Part shown: positions 54,844-63,845 of the stretch, one piece after another
Layout of the letters: each line of letters begins with the position of its first letter
How positions within the stretch are numbered: position 1 is the first letter of the stretch
Assembly: GCF_023824195.1 (NCBI RefSeq)
Contig: NZ_CP085442.1
Span: 5,045,501-5,109,500 of the forward strand
DNA length: 64,000 nucleotides
DNA from: Priestia megaterium
GTDB taxonomy: Bacteria > Bacillota > Bacilli > Bacillales > Bacillaceae_H
Direction: 5' to 3'
The notes under the pieces: generated by a model
Database searches by the model: none
Told to the model about the DNA's origin: nothing
What the model saw: only the letters and a program-made list of their open reading frames with translations
Position numbers and translations under genes: made by a program

Positions 54844-55299
54844 CTACGGTCGATATTTTGCTTTGGCATTTAATTTAGATTGACGAATGATTTGGTTAAT
54901 GACTTCAGAAAATACAATACCAATGGCAATTGAACCTGAAATCATAAAGGCTTTCGCTGCAAGACTAATCGCTTCATTATAGTTATTTTCTACAAAGTTA
55001 CGCATGGCATCGTATGCTGTTCCTCCTGGAACTAGCGGAATAATACCTGCTACGGTGAAAATAATGATCGGCGTTCGATAAATTTTTGCGTAAATTTGAC
55101 TAATAATAGCAATAAAGAAGGCCGATGCAACTGTGCTTGGAATTTCATCTACGCCATAGAACGTTAGCAAATAGTAAATGAGCCAGCCAATCATTCCGAC
55201 AAAGCCACTTTTTAATAATGATTCACGTGGAACATTAAAAATGATCCCAAACGCTGCTGAGGCAATAAAACTTGTAATTATCTGCTCTACGATATGCAT
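54844..55299 (-). CDS. Threonine/serine exporter, ThrE_2 subunit
   Basis: 151-residue protein with four to five membrane helices (AAFGIIFNVPRESLLKSGFVGMIGWLIYY, GIIPLVPGGTAYDAMRNFV). It is the DUF3815/ThrE_2 half of the split Thr/Ser exporter. Begins 15 bases after its partner gene. Substrate export is by family; specificity is untested. Confidence 0.85.
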   Translation of the reverse strand: MHIVEQIITSFIASAAFGIIFNVPRESLLKSGFVGMIGWLIYYLLTFYGVDEIPSTVASAFFIAIISQIYAKIYRTPIIIFTVAGIIPLVPGGTAYDAMRNFVENNYNEAISLAAKAFMISGSIAIGIVFSEVINQIIRQSKLNAKAKYRP

Positions 55300-55313
55300 A
55301 TGATGCCTCCCTT

Positions 55314-56078
55314 CTATAGAAGCGTAAATACAATGGCAATACCTGCACCAATAGCGAATGCCGTCAGAAACGCTTCTGCTCCTTTTGATAATCCAGACAA
55401 TAAATGTCCCGCCATTAAATCTCGCACTGCATTGGTAATGGACAAGCCAGGAACCAGAGGCATAACGGATCCAATAATAATTTTATCAATTTGCGTGCCT
55501 AGTCCTGAAGCGACTAGAAGAGCTGATAAAAGTCCAATAACTAACGAAGCGGTAAACTCAGCAAAAAAGCGAATCGGAATAAGACGGTGGAAATACACCA
55601 CGGTTAAAAATCCGAGACCTCCTAAAAACATAGCTGGAATAAAGTCCGTCCATAAACCTTGAAACATGATTAAAAAGCATCCGCTAGAAATGGATGCAGC
55701 TGCAAGTTGAACCCATAGTGGAAAAGCTACGTTCGTTGCTTCAATTTCTTGTAGCATTTCGTACGCTTCCTCCAAGGAGATGTTTCCTTGACTGATTGTT
55801 CTTGAGACGCTATTTACCATGGTTACTTTTTTTAAATCTGTCGTTCGTTCGGAAATACGAATTAACTTTGTTTTCGTCGGTTCTTTCGTTTCAAGTGAAA
55901 ACATAATCCCTGTTGGCGTCACATAGCTGTGGGATTTTTTTATACCGTAAGACGCTGCAATCCGCATCATTGTGTCTTCTACTCGATACGTTTCTGCTCC
56001 GCTTTCTAACATAATTTTACCTGCTAGTAAGCTAACGTCCATAATTTCATATTTATCTAATTTTTGTTGTGTCATCAA
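55314..56078 (-). CDS. Threonine/serine exporter, ThrE (DUF1212) subunit
   Basis: 254 residues: cytoplasmic N-terminal DUF1212 domain (LLAGKIMLESGAETYRVEDTMMRIA, GIMFSL) then five membrane helices from about residue 125. Together with the next gene it reconstitutes the ThrE exporter that is one polypeptide in actinobacteria. Amino-acid efflux is the likely function. Confidence 0.87.
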   Translation of the reverse strand: MMTQQKLDKYEIMDVSLLAGKIMLESGAETYRVEDTMMRIAASYGIKKSHSYVTPTGIMFSLETKEPTKTKLIRISERTTDLKKVTMVNSVSRTISQGNISLEEAYEMLQEIEATNVAFPLWVQLAAASISSGCFLIMFQGLWTDFIPAMFLGGLGFLTVVYFHRLIPIRFFAEFTASLVIGLLSALLVASGLGTQIDKIIIGSVMPLVPGLSITNAVRDLMAGHLLSGLSKGAEAFLTAFAIGAGIAIVFTLL

Positions 56079-56167
56079 ATCGCTCCAAACATATTAAAGC
56101 TTGGTTTTTTCCCCTACAGCATACAGTGTATAAGAAAGAGGGAAGTGGACGCAATGGTTAATGCAAA

Positions 56168-56195
56168 AAAGTGTGGACTTTTTGTCTCACACTTT
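56168..56195 (-). terminator. Terminator after the LacI gene
   Basis: Minus-strand stem AAAGTGTG / CACACTTT with inner GAC/GTC pairing, then a T-run, about 25 bases after the lacI-type gene. Confidence 0.75.
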
Positions 56196-56219
56196 CAGGA
56201 ATAGTATATACATTCCTTA

Positions 56220-57230
56220 TCAATTCATACGTTTTGTGGTCTCACGCTCTACTAATACAGGTGCCATTGTATACTGTACCTGATCTATTTCTTGCTGATC
56301 CTGAATTTGCTGAAGTAAGAGGTTTACTGCTTTTTCAGCCATTTTTCCCATCGGTTGACGGATGGTTGTTAGTGGAGGATGCGCTTCACTAGCTTCTGTA
56401 ATATCATCAAACCCTATAACAGACAAATCTGCTGGAACGTGAAGCCCGTTTTGCCACGCACAGTGTATCACTTTCAGAGCAATGTAATCCGTAGCACAAA
56501 TAAGCGCAGTTGGAGGCTCTGGATGATGAGCTAGCTCATTTATAAACTGATATAGTTCATCTGAGTTATTCATATCTTCTTTCACAAACTTTGCGTTTGC
56601 TGACGGTACATACTGATAAAAAAGAGACAGACGGTGCTCGACTCCGCTTACAGCTTTCCCAACGAACCCTATATTCTTATGACCAAGGTCCGTTAAGTGA
56701 GCAACAGCTAATTGCATTCCCACCCCATCATCTACATGTACAATCGGCCAAAGTGCAGAAGAGGCGTCTCCTGTGAGAGAAACGTAAGGCGTTTGATATT
56801 GTTTTAATACATCTACAAACGGATGCTGAGCAGCTACATAGTCTAATAAAATGACCCCATCAAACCAATGGTTCATCATAACATTTAATTGACGCTCAGC
56901 CGTTGTTTCTTCGTAATCCGTATGTCCAATAAGAACATCCATCCCTCGACTTTGGACTTGTTGCTGTACCTTTTTTAATAGTTCAATTAGAAACGGATCT
57001 TTTAAATCTCTAATTAATATCCCGATAATCCCTGTTTTTTGGGCCCGCAGAGCTGCCGCAAATGGATTCGTCTGATACCCTAAATGAGCTGCTGCTTTTA
57101 GCACTTTTTGTTTAGTTTTTTCACTGATTTTAATTTTACCGTCTTTATTATTGAAGATTCTTGATACCGTAGCTAATGAAACACCCGCTTCTTTTGCTAC
57201 TTCTGTAATCGTGACTTTTTTTCTCCCCAT
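56220..57230 (-). CDS. LacI-family transcriptional regulator
   Basis: 336 residues: N-terminal helix-turn-helix TITEVAKEAGVSLATVSRIFNN and a periplasmic-binding-protein-like sugar domain (GIIGILIRDLKDPF, VIGFDDITEASEAHPPLTTIRQP). Its effector is probably a sugar or sugar phosphate. It reads left after the esterase gene (95-base gap with a possible -10 TATAAT at 57285-57290). The AACGTT-rich palindrome before the sugar transporter is its most likely target. Confidence 0.92.
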   Translation of the reverse strand: MGRKKVTITEVAKEAGVSLATVSRIFNNKDGKIKISEKTKQKVLKAAAHLGYQTNPFAAALRAQKTGIIGILIRDLKDPFLIELLKKVQQQVQSRGMDVLIGHTDYEETTAERQLNVMMNHWFDGVILLDYVAAQHPFVDVLKQYQTPYVSLTGDASSALWPIVHVDDGVGMQLAVAHLTDLGHKNIGFVGKAVSGVEHRLSLFYQYVPSANAKFVKEDMNNSDELYQFINELAHHPEPPTALICATDYIALKVIHCAWQNGLHVPADLSVIGFDDITEASEAHPPLTTIRQPMGKMAEKAVNLLLQQIQDQQEIDQVQYTMAPVLVERETTKRMN

Positions 57231-57325
57231 TCGTACCGACTCCCATTTCCTTTTAGTCTATCGACCAAGTAAACATTTTTCTTTATTATACTACTAGAAG
57301 CCGGAACCACCGAAAACTACCTTCC

Positions 57326-58102
57326 CTACTTTTCACTAAACAGCCACTTTAACACATCTTGAATTTTTTGATCCCAATATGCCCAGTCGTGACTTCCTTT
57401 TTCTTCTTCATATGTAAAACAAATAGGCTCTTGCTTACATCGCTCGGAAAAACGTTTATTTTCCTGATATAAAAAATCTTCCGTTCCACAGCATTGATAA
57501 ATACGCGGAGTCACTTCTCCATAGCGCCGGCGATTTTCAAGCAGCCAGAAAAGATCATCCTCAGGTCTAATAACAGGCGGCATGCCAAAAATCAAAGGAT
57601 AATCCAAGAACTGAACTTCTCCTCGCCCTCCAAGCCCTTCAACGTCCATCACTCCTGATAAACTGGCAGCTGCAGAAAATTGATGTGGTTTGCGAAACGC
57701 CCATTTTAAAGCGCCGTACCCTCCCATAGAAAGACCAGCTACAAAATTATCTTCTCTTTTTTCCGATAACGGAAAAAATGATCTAGCCAATTGAGGAAGT
57801 TCTTCTGTTACAAACGTCCAATACTTCTTTCCATAAGCCATATCTCTATAAAAGCTACGATCTACATTTGGCATTACAACTGCAAGTCCTAATTCTGATG
57901 CGTAGCGTTCAATCGAAGTTCTTCTCATCCATATCGTATGATCATCAGAAAGACCGTGTAATAAATAGAGCGTAGGGTGTTTCTCACTTCTTGTATTGGT
58001 TTGTAAACCAATTTGAGATTTTGTTTGCTGCGGTATCAAAACGTTCATTGAAGTACTTATTTGCAATACTTCTGAAAAAAAATCACATTGCATAAACGCC
58101 AT
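57326..58102 (-). CDS. Alpha/beta-hydrolase esterase (putative esterase D family)
   Basis: 258-residue serine hydrolase of the esterase-D/tributyrin-esterase group. Visible are LYLLHGLSDDHTIWMRRT (oxyanion region), nucleophile Ser in GLSMGGYGALKWAF, Asp in QCCGTEDFLY, and His in KGSHDWAYWD. There is no signal peptide, so it is cytoplasmic. Members cut acyl groups from sugars or S-formylglutathione. Next to a sugar importer, a deacetylase for acylated sugars is plausible. ATG 58102 follows a purine-rich GGGGGGAAGAG; an in-frame ATG at 58156 is unsupported. Confidence 0.85.
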   Translation of the reverse strand: MAFMQCDFFSEVLQISTSMNVLIPQQTKSQIGLQTNTRSEKHPTLYLLHGLSDDHTIWMRRTSIERYASELGLAVVMPNVDRSFYRDMAYGKKYWTFVTEELPQLARSFFPLSEKREDNFVAGLSMGGYGALKWAFRKPHQFSAAASLSGVMDVEGLGGRGEVQFLDYPLIFGMPPVIRPEDDLFWLLENRRRYGEVTPRIYQCCGTEDFLYQENKRFSERCKQEPICFTYEEEKGSHDWAYWDQKIQDVLKWLFSEK

Positions 58103-58182
58103 ATTTCTCTTCCCCCCTATTTTTTCTTCCCTATTGATTGATAACAAAACGTACATAATTCATATAAAAGTTAAAAAATAGT

Positions 58183-58211
58183 TTGATTATTTATAATTTT
58201 TAGTTTAACAT
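58183..58211 (+). promoter_or_regulatory. Promoter of the sugar transporter gene
   Basis: -35 TTGATT (58183-58188), 17-base spacer, -10 TAACAT (58206-58211); expected start near 58218, upstream of the operator. Confidence 0.6.
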
Positions 58212-58228
58212 AAAAACATCTTTTATGA

Positions 58229-58250
58229 AAACGTTTTACGTATAACGTTT
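58229..58250. promoter_or_regulatory. 22-bp palindromic operator, LacI type
   Basis: AAACGTT-T-TACGTA-T-AACGTTT, 20 of 22 symmetric. It lies at about +11 to +32 of the transporter transcript and between two divergent genes, one of which is followed by a LacI regulator. An overlapping TGAAAACGTTTTAC (58226-58239) also fits the CcpA cre consensus at 12 of 14 positions, so global and local control may overlap. Confidence 0.7.
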
Positions 58251-58292
58251 TTTTAATTAAAATAGTGACCGTGATTCAAAGGAGGAATTTAT

Positions 58293-59678
58293 ATGGGGAT
58301 AGTAAAAGTAACTTCTGACGAGTATAAGGAGCAAAAAGGAAATCTATTTTTTGTGATTTTCATTTCATGTGCAGCTGCTTTTGGAGGGTTACTTTACGGC
58401 TATGACACAGCCGTCATTTCAGGAGCTATTGGGTTGATGGAAGTGCATTTTAATCTTAGTCCAACGATGGTAGGTTTTGTTGTATCTAGTCTGCTGCTCG
58501 GTGGTGCCGTTGGGGTACTTGCTTCAGGAAAACTGAGTGATCGATTCGGTAGAAAAAGCATCTTACTTTTAGCACCTTCTTTATTTATCGTATCCGCAAT
58601 TATGCAAGCGCTATCTTCATCCATCTCTTTTGTGATTATTTCTCGAATTATTGGAGGACTAGGCATTGGTATGGCTTCTGTTCTTTCTATTACCTATATT
58701 TCTGAAATAGCCCCTCCGCACATGCGCGGCCGCTTAGGCTCTCTTTATCAATTTGCTGTTGCCATTGGGATTGTTTCTGTCTATTTTGTAAATGACTACA
58801 TTTTATCTATTGGGGAAGACGCTTGGCAGAATTCCACGGGATGGCGCTACATTATCGGTGCTTCTGGCATTCCAGCTCTTTTATTTCTTCTTATCCTTTC
58901 TCCTGTTCCTGAAAGTCCGAGGTGGCTGGTAAAAGCAAACCGCACTTTAGAAGCTATGGACATTTTAATTAAAATCAATGGTACACACATTGCACACCAA
59001 GAGCTGTATCATATTGAGCAATCGTTAAAAGAAAATCAGCGGGCTTCTCTTTCGCTTTTTAAAGAGGCAGGTCTTCGAAAAGCGTTGCTTATTGGTATTC
59101 TACTTGCAGCCTTTCAACAGCTTGTCGGAATTAATGCCATTATTTATTACGCCCCGCAAGTTTTTGAAGCAGCTGGAGCTAGAGGAGATTTATCGCTCCT
59201 TGTTACGTCTATGATTGGTGTAGCTGCCTTTTTAGGAGTTCTTTGTTCCATGTGGCTTATCGACCGGATTGGCCGCAAAGCTTTATTGCTTATTGGCACA
59301 GCTGGTATGGCCGTTACGCAGCTTCTCGTTTCCTTTGGATTTCATTCTCAGGGTACTGAAGGGTTGACTACAAGTTTACTTATTGTTTTTTATTTATTTC
59401 TTTTTAATATTTCTATGGGACCCGTTGTATGGGTTGTGATTTCTGAAATTTTTCCTAATCACGCGAGAGGCTATGCAATGTCTATTTCCACGTTTTTCTT
59501 GTGGATAGCTAATTGGTTTGTGTCTCAGTTTTTCCCTATTCTTTGGAACAAAGCTGGAGGATCTTTTACATTTTTATCCTTTATGATTATGTGTATCGCT
59601 TCATTTTTGTTTATATGGAAGTGGGTTCCAGAAACAAAAGGAAAGTCACTTGAAGAAATTGAACATATATGGAAATAA
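58293..59678 (+). CDS. Sugar porter family MFS transporter
   Basis: 461 residues, 12 helices, with the full sugar-porter signature set: GYDTAVISGAIG, DRFGRKS, PESPRWLVK, QQLVGINAIIYYAP, DRIGRKALL and PETKGKSLEEIE. It is a proton symporter of the AraE/XylT/IolT type; which sugar cannot be told. GGAGG precedes the ATG. The upstream operator and divergent esterase-LacI genes suggest an inducible uptake/deacylation locus. Confidence 0.92.
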   Translation: MGIVKVTSDEYKEQKGNLFFVIFISCAAAFGGLLYGYDTAVISGAIGLMEVHFNLSPTMVGFVVSSLLLGGAVGVLASGKLSDRFGRKSILLLAPSLFIVSAIMQALSSSISFVIISRIIGGLGIGMASVLSITYISEIAPPHMRGRLGSLYQFAVAIGIVSVYFVNDYILSIGEDAWQNSTGWRYIIGASGIPALLFLLILSPVPESPRWLVKANRTLEAMDILIKINGTHIAHQELYHIEQSLKENQRASLSLFKEAGLRKALLIGILLAAFQQLVGINAIIYYAPQVFEAAGARGDLSLLVTSMIGVAAFLGVLCSMWLIDRIGRKALLLIGTAGMAVTQLLVSFGFHSQGTEGLTTSLLIVFYLFLFNISMGPVVWVVISEIFPNHARGYAMSISTFFLWIANWFVSQFFPILWNKAGGSFTFLSFMIMCIASFLFIWKWVPETKGKSLEEIEHIWK

Positions 59679-59708
59679 AAGAAGCCTGAGCATATGCCTC
59701 AGGCTTCT
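59677..59708. terminator. Bidirectional terminator, sugar porter / proA
   Basis: Stem AAAAGAAGCCTGAG / CTCAGGCTTCT(TTT) with a seven-base loop and T-run; it overlaps the transporter stop. Confidence 0.88.
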
Positions 59709-59711
59709 TTT

Positions 59712-60956
59712 TTATCGAATTTGTCCATCTCCGTAAATAATATATTTTAGCGTTGTTAATTCCTTTAATCCCATCGGTCCACGCGCATGAAGCTTTTGTG
59801 TACTAATTCCGATCTCTGCCCCGAAACCAAACTCTTCTCCGTCCGTAAACCTCGTTGAAGCATTCACATAAACAGCGGCTGAATTAACGCGCTGTAAAAA
59901 ACGCTGAGCATGAGTATAATTTGTTGTTACAATCGCTTCAGAGTGATGTGAACTATGAACATTAATATGGGAAATCGCTTCATCGATATCATCTACGATT
60001 TTAACCGCCATGATGAAATCTAGATATTCTTTCTTCCAATCCTCATCCCCTGCTGGAACAAGATCTGGAACGATTGTTAGCGCACGTTTATCACCGCGTA
60101 CTTCTACATCTTTCTCTCGTAGCGCTTGAACAATAATCGGCAAAAATTCATGAGCCGCTCGTTCATGAATAATCAGCTTTTCGGCTGAGTTACACACCGC
60201 TGGACGAGATGTTTTTGCATTAATGACAATATTGGCCGCCATGTCACGGTCATATTCTTCATCAACATAAATGTGGCAGTTCCCGGTTCCTGTCTCAATA
60301 ACGGGAACCGTTGCATTTTTTACCACCGCTTCAATTAAACCAGCACCGCCTCGAGGAATTAATACATCGATATATTCATTTAGTTTCATTAACTCCAGTG
60401 CTGTTTCTCTCGACGTATCTTCAATAAGCTGTACACTATGCTCAGGCAATCCTGCACTTGCCGCTGCTTGAGATAATACAGAAACAATCGCTTGATTTGA
60501 ATAAAACGCCTCGCTGCCTCCGCGCAAAATAACCGCATTTCCTGCTTTTAAGCATAAGCCTGCTGCATCACATGTAACGTTTGGACGTGCTTCATAAATA
60601 ATTCCTATGACACCAATAGGTACACGCTGCTGCCCAATTTGTAAGCCATTTGGTCGCTTCGCCATAGACAGCACTTCTCCTACTGGATCCGCAAGCGCAG
60701 CTACTTGGCGCAGGCCGTCTGCCATTCCATGAATCCTCTCTTCATTTAAAGATAGGCGATCTAACATCGCTTTTGACGTGCCTTTTTGAACGGCTTTTTC
60801 TATGTCTAATTCATTGGCTTTTAAAATCGCTGCTTGCTGACTCAATAAAGCAGCCGCCATTTTATAAAGCGCTTGCTGTTTTTGTTCGCTCGTTACATTT
60901 CCTAAGAAATAAGAGGCATCTTTTGCCTGCTTTCCTTTAAGCTGCAATTCACTCAT
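59712..60956 (-). CDS. proA: Gamma-glutamyl phosphate reductase
   Basis: 414-residue ALDH-fold enzyme reducing glutamyl-5-phosphate to glutamate-5-semialdehyde in proline synthesis. Catalytic Cys in SRPAVCNSAEKLII; conserved YEARPNVTCDAAGLCLKAGNAVILRGGSEA; C-terminal RGPMGLKELTTLKYIIYGDGQIR. Start overlaps the proB stop by four bases. Third enzyme ProC is not in the window. Confidence 0.97.
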   Translation of the reverse strand: MSELQLKGKQAKDASYFLGNVTSEQKQQALYKMAAALLSQQAAILKANELDIEKAVQKGTSKAMLDRLSLNEERIHGMADGLRQVAALADPVGEVLSMAKRPNGLQIGQQRVPIGVIGIIYEARPNVTCDAAGLCLKAGNAVILRGGSEAFYSNQAIVSVLSQAAASAGLPEHSVQLIEDTSRETALELMKLNEYIDVLIPRGGAGLIEAVVKNATVPVIETGTGNCHIYVDEEYDRDMAANIVINAKTSRPAVCNSAEKLIIHERAAHEFLPIIVQALREKDVEVRGDKRALTIVPDLVPAGDEDWKKEYLDFIMAVKIVDDIDEAISHINVHSSHHSEAIVTTNYTHAQRFLQRVNSAAVYVNASTRFTDGEEFGFGAEIGISTQKLHARGPMGLKELTTLKYIIYGDGQIR

Positions 60957-61777
60957 TTCATTACTCCTTCAGCTTGTTTTAAGAATAACGTTCCAATTTC
61001 TTGGCCTTCAATAATATCTCGCAAAATACTTGGCTCTTTACCATTTGCTAAGATTAAGCTCACACCTGCACTTGTAGCTGTTTTAGCAGCGGTAAGCTTT
61101 GTGACCATTCCGCCTGTTCCAACGTCAGTTCCACTATCTCCAGCAAAATTCTCAAGCTCCGGTGTGATGCCATCTATTACTTTCATTAATTTAGAGTTAG
61201 GGTTTTTTGTGGGATCTGAATCAAAGAAACCGTCAATATCAGATAAAATAACAAGTAAATCTGCGTGAATCAAAACTGAAACAATGGCGGATAAATTATC
61301 GTTATCTCCAAAACGCACGATGTTTTCAATCTCATCGATTGCAACTGTATCGTTTTCATTCACAATAGGAATCACTTTGTCTTCAATTAATTTTTCAAAC
61401 GTGTTCACAACGTTATTGCGCACATGTTCATCTTCGATTACATCTTTCGTTAACAGTACTTGACCAACGATGTGGCTGTACTCACCAAAGAATTTACTAT
61501 AGATATGCATAAGCTCACATTGCCCGACAGAGGCCGCTGCTTGTTTTTCTCGAATAGAAGTTGGCTTTTCTTTTAACTTTAGTTTTTTTACTCCCACTTG
61601 AACGGCACCTGATGTAACAAGCACAACTTCTTTTCCTGCGTTCATTAAATCAGATAAAACACGCGCTAGTTTTTCAATGCGTGCTAAGTTAATATCTCCA
61701 TTATCATAGGTCAACGTAGATGTCCCTACTTTGACTACAATACGCTTGCTATTTTGTAACTCTTGACGATGGTTCAC
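60953..61777 (-). CDS. proB: Glutamate 5-kinase, short form
   Basis: About 274 residues of amino-acid kinase fold: VVKVGTSTLTYDNGDI, LVTSGAVQVGVKKL, NENDTVAIDE, RFGDNDNLSAIVS, GTGGMVTKLTAAKTA. It ends where the catalytic domain ends and has no C-terminal PUA domain, unlike B. subtilis ProB/ProJ of about 370 residues. I choose GTG 61777 because AGGGAG sits 9 bases before it. The ATG at 61786 directly abuts that site and is unlikely. Two overlapping -10 candidates are near 61830-61847. I see no T-box upstream. Confidence 0.92.
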   Translation of the reverse strand: MNHRQELQNSKRIVVKVGTSTLTYDNGDINLARIEKLARVLSDLMNAGKEVVLVTSGAVQVGVKKLKLKEKPTSIREKQAAASVGQCELMHIYSKFFGEYSHIVGQVLLTKDVIEDEHVRNNVVNTFEKLIEDKVIPIVNENDTVAIDEIENIVRFGDNDNLSAIVSVLIHADLLVILSDIDGFFDSDPTKNPNSKLMKVIDGITPELENFAGDSGTDVGTGGMVTKLTAAKTATSAGVSLILANGKEPSILRDIIEGQEIGTLFLKQAEGVMK

Positions 61778-61921
61778 TCTTTTCATCTCCCTAACTAAAA
61801 ACACCTAAATGCGTACTAATTTTTTTAAAATTATAGCAGAGATTATGCGAAAAGTCTTATAGTTTTTCAAAGGGAATTTGAACTTTCTAATTTTTTAAAT
61901 AATTAAGGGAAAAACTGGTGA

Positions 61922-61946
61922 TAAAAGCGCTTTCTTCTTTTATAAT
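61922..61946 (+). promoter_or_regulatory. cstA promoter with cre-like site
   Basis: -10 TATAAT at 61941-61946. TAAAAGCGCTTTCT (61922-61935) fits the CcpA consensus at 12 of 14 positions with a perfect AAAGCGCTTT core, and lies in the -35/-10 spacer. Bound CcpA would block the promoter in glucose, matching carbon-starvation expression. Control inferred. Confidence 0.6.
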
Positions 61947-62029
61947 GAAAGTTGTAAGGGGAACACACAATTACATAACGTTGTGTAGTAGTACAAACAT
62001 CAGACAACTAAGGGATAGGGGGATTTGTA

Positions 62030-63838
62030 ATGAATGCGGTTACGATTGTTATTGGATCCATCTGTATTTTAATGATTGCGTATCGGCTTTATGGAACATT
62101 CATGGCTGTTAAGGTCTTGAAACTAAACGATGCGCAAAAAACGCCAGCACATGAGCTTGAAGATGGAAAAGATTATGTGCCAACCAACCGATGGGTAACA
62201 TTTGGTCATCACTTTGCAGCTATTGCAGCTGCGGGTCCGCTTGTTGGACCTATTTTAGCAGCTCAGTTTGGCTATTTGCCCGGACTGCTCTGGCTTTTAA
62301 TAGGAGCTGTAATCGGAGGAGCCGTTCACGATGCAGTTGTGTTATTTGCATCTATGCGCCAAAAAGGCCAGTCGCTTTCAGAAGTGGCTAAAAAAGAGCT
62401 GGGACCCGTCGCTGGTTTTTGTACAGGTTTAGCTATGCTTTTTATCATTACCATCACAATGGCCGGTTTATCTATGGTCGTGTTACACGCACTTGAGAAA
62501 AATCCTTGGGGCACATTCGCTGTTGGAATTACGATTCCGATCGCAATGGGGGTAGGTATTTACCACAAAAAAACCGGTAATTTAAAAGCGGCTTCTACCG
62601 TCGGCTTTATTTTAATTTTAATCGCCGTATTTAGCGGTCCTTATATTCAAGGAACAGCTTTAGGAGATTTTTTAACGCTAGATATTAAAACACTTTCAAT
62701 TATTCTTCCCGTTTATGCATTTTTCGCAGCGGCCTTGCCCGTTTGGCTGCTTTTAGCACCTCGAGATTATTTAAGCAGCTTTATGAAAATCGGTGTCTTT
62801 ATCGCGCTGATTGTAGGCGTGTTTTTCGTAAATCCAGCAATTCCATTTCCTGCAGTTACTGAATTTATTCACGGAGGCGGCCCTATTTTAGCAGGACCTG
62901 TGTGGCCGTTCATTTCCATTACGATCGCCTGCGGTGCTATTTCCGGCTTCCATGCATTTGTTGGTTCAGGAACAACCCCTAAGATGCTCGACCGTTGGAG
63001 TGACATTAAAGTTGTAGGCTTCGGCGCGATGTTAGTCGAATGCTTAGTAGGAATTATGGCATTAATTGCAGCAACAGCTTTACATCCTGGAGACTATTTT
63101 GCAATCAACTCTACACCTGAAGTGTTTAAAACGCTCGGTATGAACGTGACAGCTCTTCCTCAGCTTAGCCAAGAGATTGGTCTAAACTTAGAAGGCCGTA
63201 CAGGCGGCGCTGTTACACTGGCTGTAGGAATGACGTACATCTTCACGGAAATTCCTTGGTTCAGCCACCTGTCTTCTTATTTTTTCCAATTCGTCATTAT
63301 GTTTGAAGCAGTGTTTATTTTAACTGCTATCGACGCTGGCACACGCGTTTCCCGCTATTTAATTCAAGACTTTTTCGGTGAATTTTATAAGCCTTTGAAG
63401 CGAGTAGACTGGCTTCCCGGGTCAATTTTTGCAAGCGCCCTAGCCTGTTTTATGTGGGGGTACTTATTATTCTCAGGAGATATTGGCTCCGTTTGGGCGC
63501 TGTTCGGCGTATCGAATCAGTTAATGGCCTCTATTGGTTTAATTATTGGAGCAACCGTCATTCTTAGAATTGCAGATAAACGCTCCTATATGCTTACTTG
63601 CCTTATTCCACTAGCCTACCTTTACGTAACGGTTAACTATGCGGGTTATTGGATGGTTAAGAATGTGTATTTGAATGAAGCTGCGGCAGGTTACAGCATA
63701 TTAAATGCGACTCTTTCTATCATCATGCTTATACTCGGTCTCATTATTATGATAGCCGCGATTCAAAAATGGACACAGCTTTGGCGCACGCCTCAGGCTG
63801 AGCTGGCAGCAAAAGCAAATTTATCACAAAATATATAA
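62030..63838 (+). CDS. cstA: Carbon starvation protein CstA
   Basis: 602-residue transporter with about 16 helices. CstA hallmarks: RWVTFGHHFAAIAAAGPLVGPILAAQ, GAVHDAVVLFAS, GAISGFHAFVGSGTTPK, FEAVFILTAIDAGTRVSRY, and WALFGVSNQLMA. Members import peptides or pyruvate when preferred carbon runs out. Preceded by AGGGGGA ribosome site and a leader of about 80 bases. Its terminator lies in the following repeat element. It stands alone, without the LytST/CstR-like partners seen elsewhere. Confidence 0.95.
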   Translation: MNAVTIVIGSICILMIAYRLYGTFMAVKVLKLNDAQKTPAHELEDGKDYVPTNRWVTFGHHFAAIAAAGPLVGPILAAQFGYLPGLLWLLIGAVIGGAVHDAVVLFASMRQKGQSLSEVAKKELGPVAGFCTGLAMLFIITITMAGLSMVVLHALEKNPWGTFAVGITIPIAMGVGIYHKKTGNLKAASTVGFILILIAVFSGPYIQGTALGDFLTLDIKTLSIILPVYAFFAAALPVWLLLAPRDYLSSFMKIGVFIALIVGVFFVNPAIPFPAVTEFIHGGGPILAGPVWPFISITIACGAISGFHAFVGSGTTPKMLDRWSDIKVVGFGAMLVECLVGIMALIAATALHPGDYFAINSTPEVFKTLGMNVTALPQLSQEIGLNLEGRTGGAVTLAVGMTYIFTEIPWFSHLSSYFFQFVIMFEAVFILTAIDAGTRVSRYLIQDFFGEFYKPLKRVDWLPGSIFASALACFMWGYLLFSGDIGSVWALFGVSNQLMASIGLIIGATVILRIADKRSYMLTCLIPLAYLYVTVNYAGYWMVKNVYLNEAAAGYSILNATLSIIMLILGLIIMIAAIQKWTQLWRTPQAELAAKANLSQNI

Positions 63839-63845
63839 AACGAAC

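Noticed and set aside
55294-55662. 122-codon frame antisense to the ThrE gene
   Set aside because: Fully explained by the membrane-protein gene on the other strand; no ribosome site.
61778-62029. Possible T-box leader before proB
   Set aside because: No AGGGTGG-type T-box core or terminator/antiterminator pair is visible on the minus strand.
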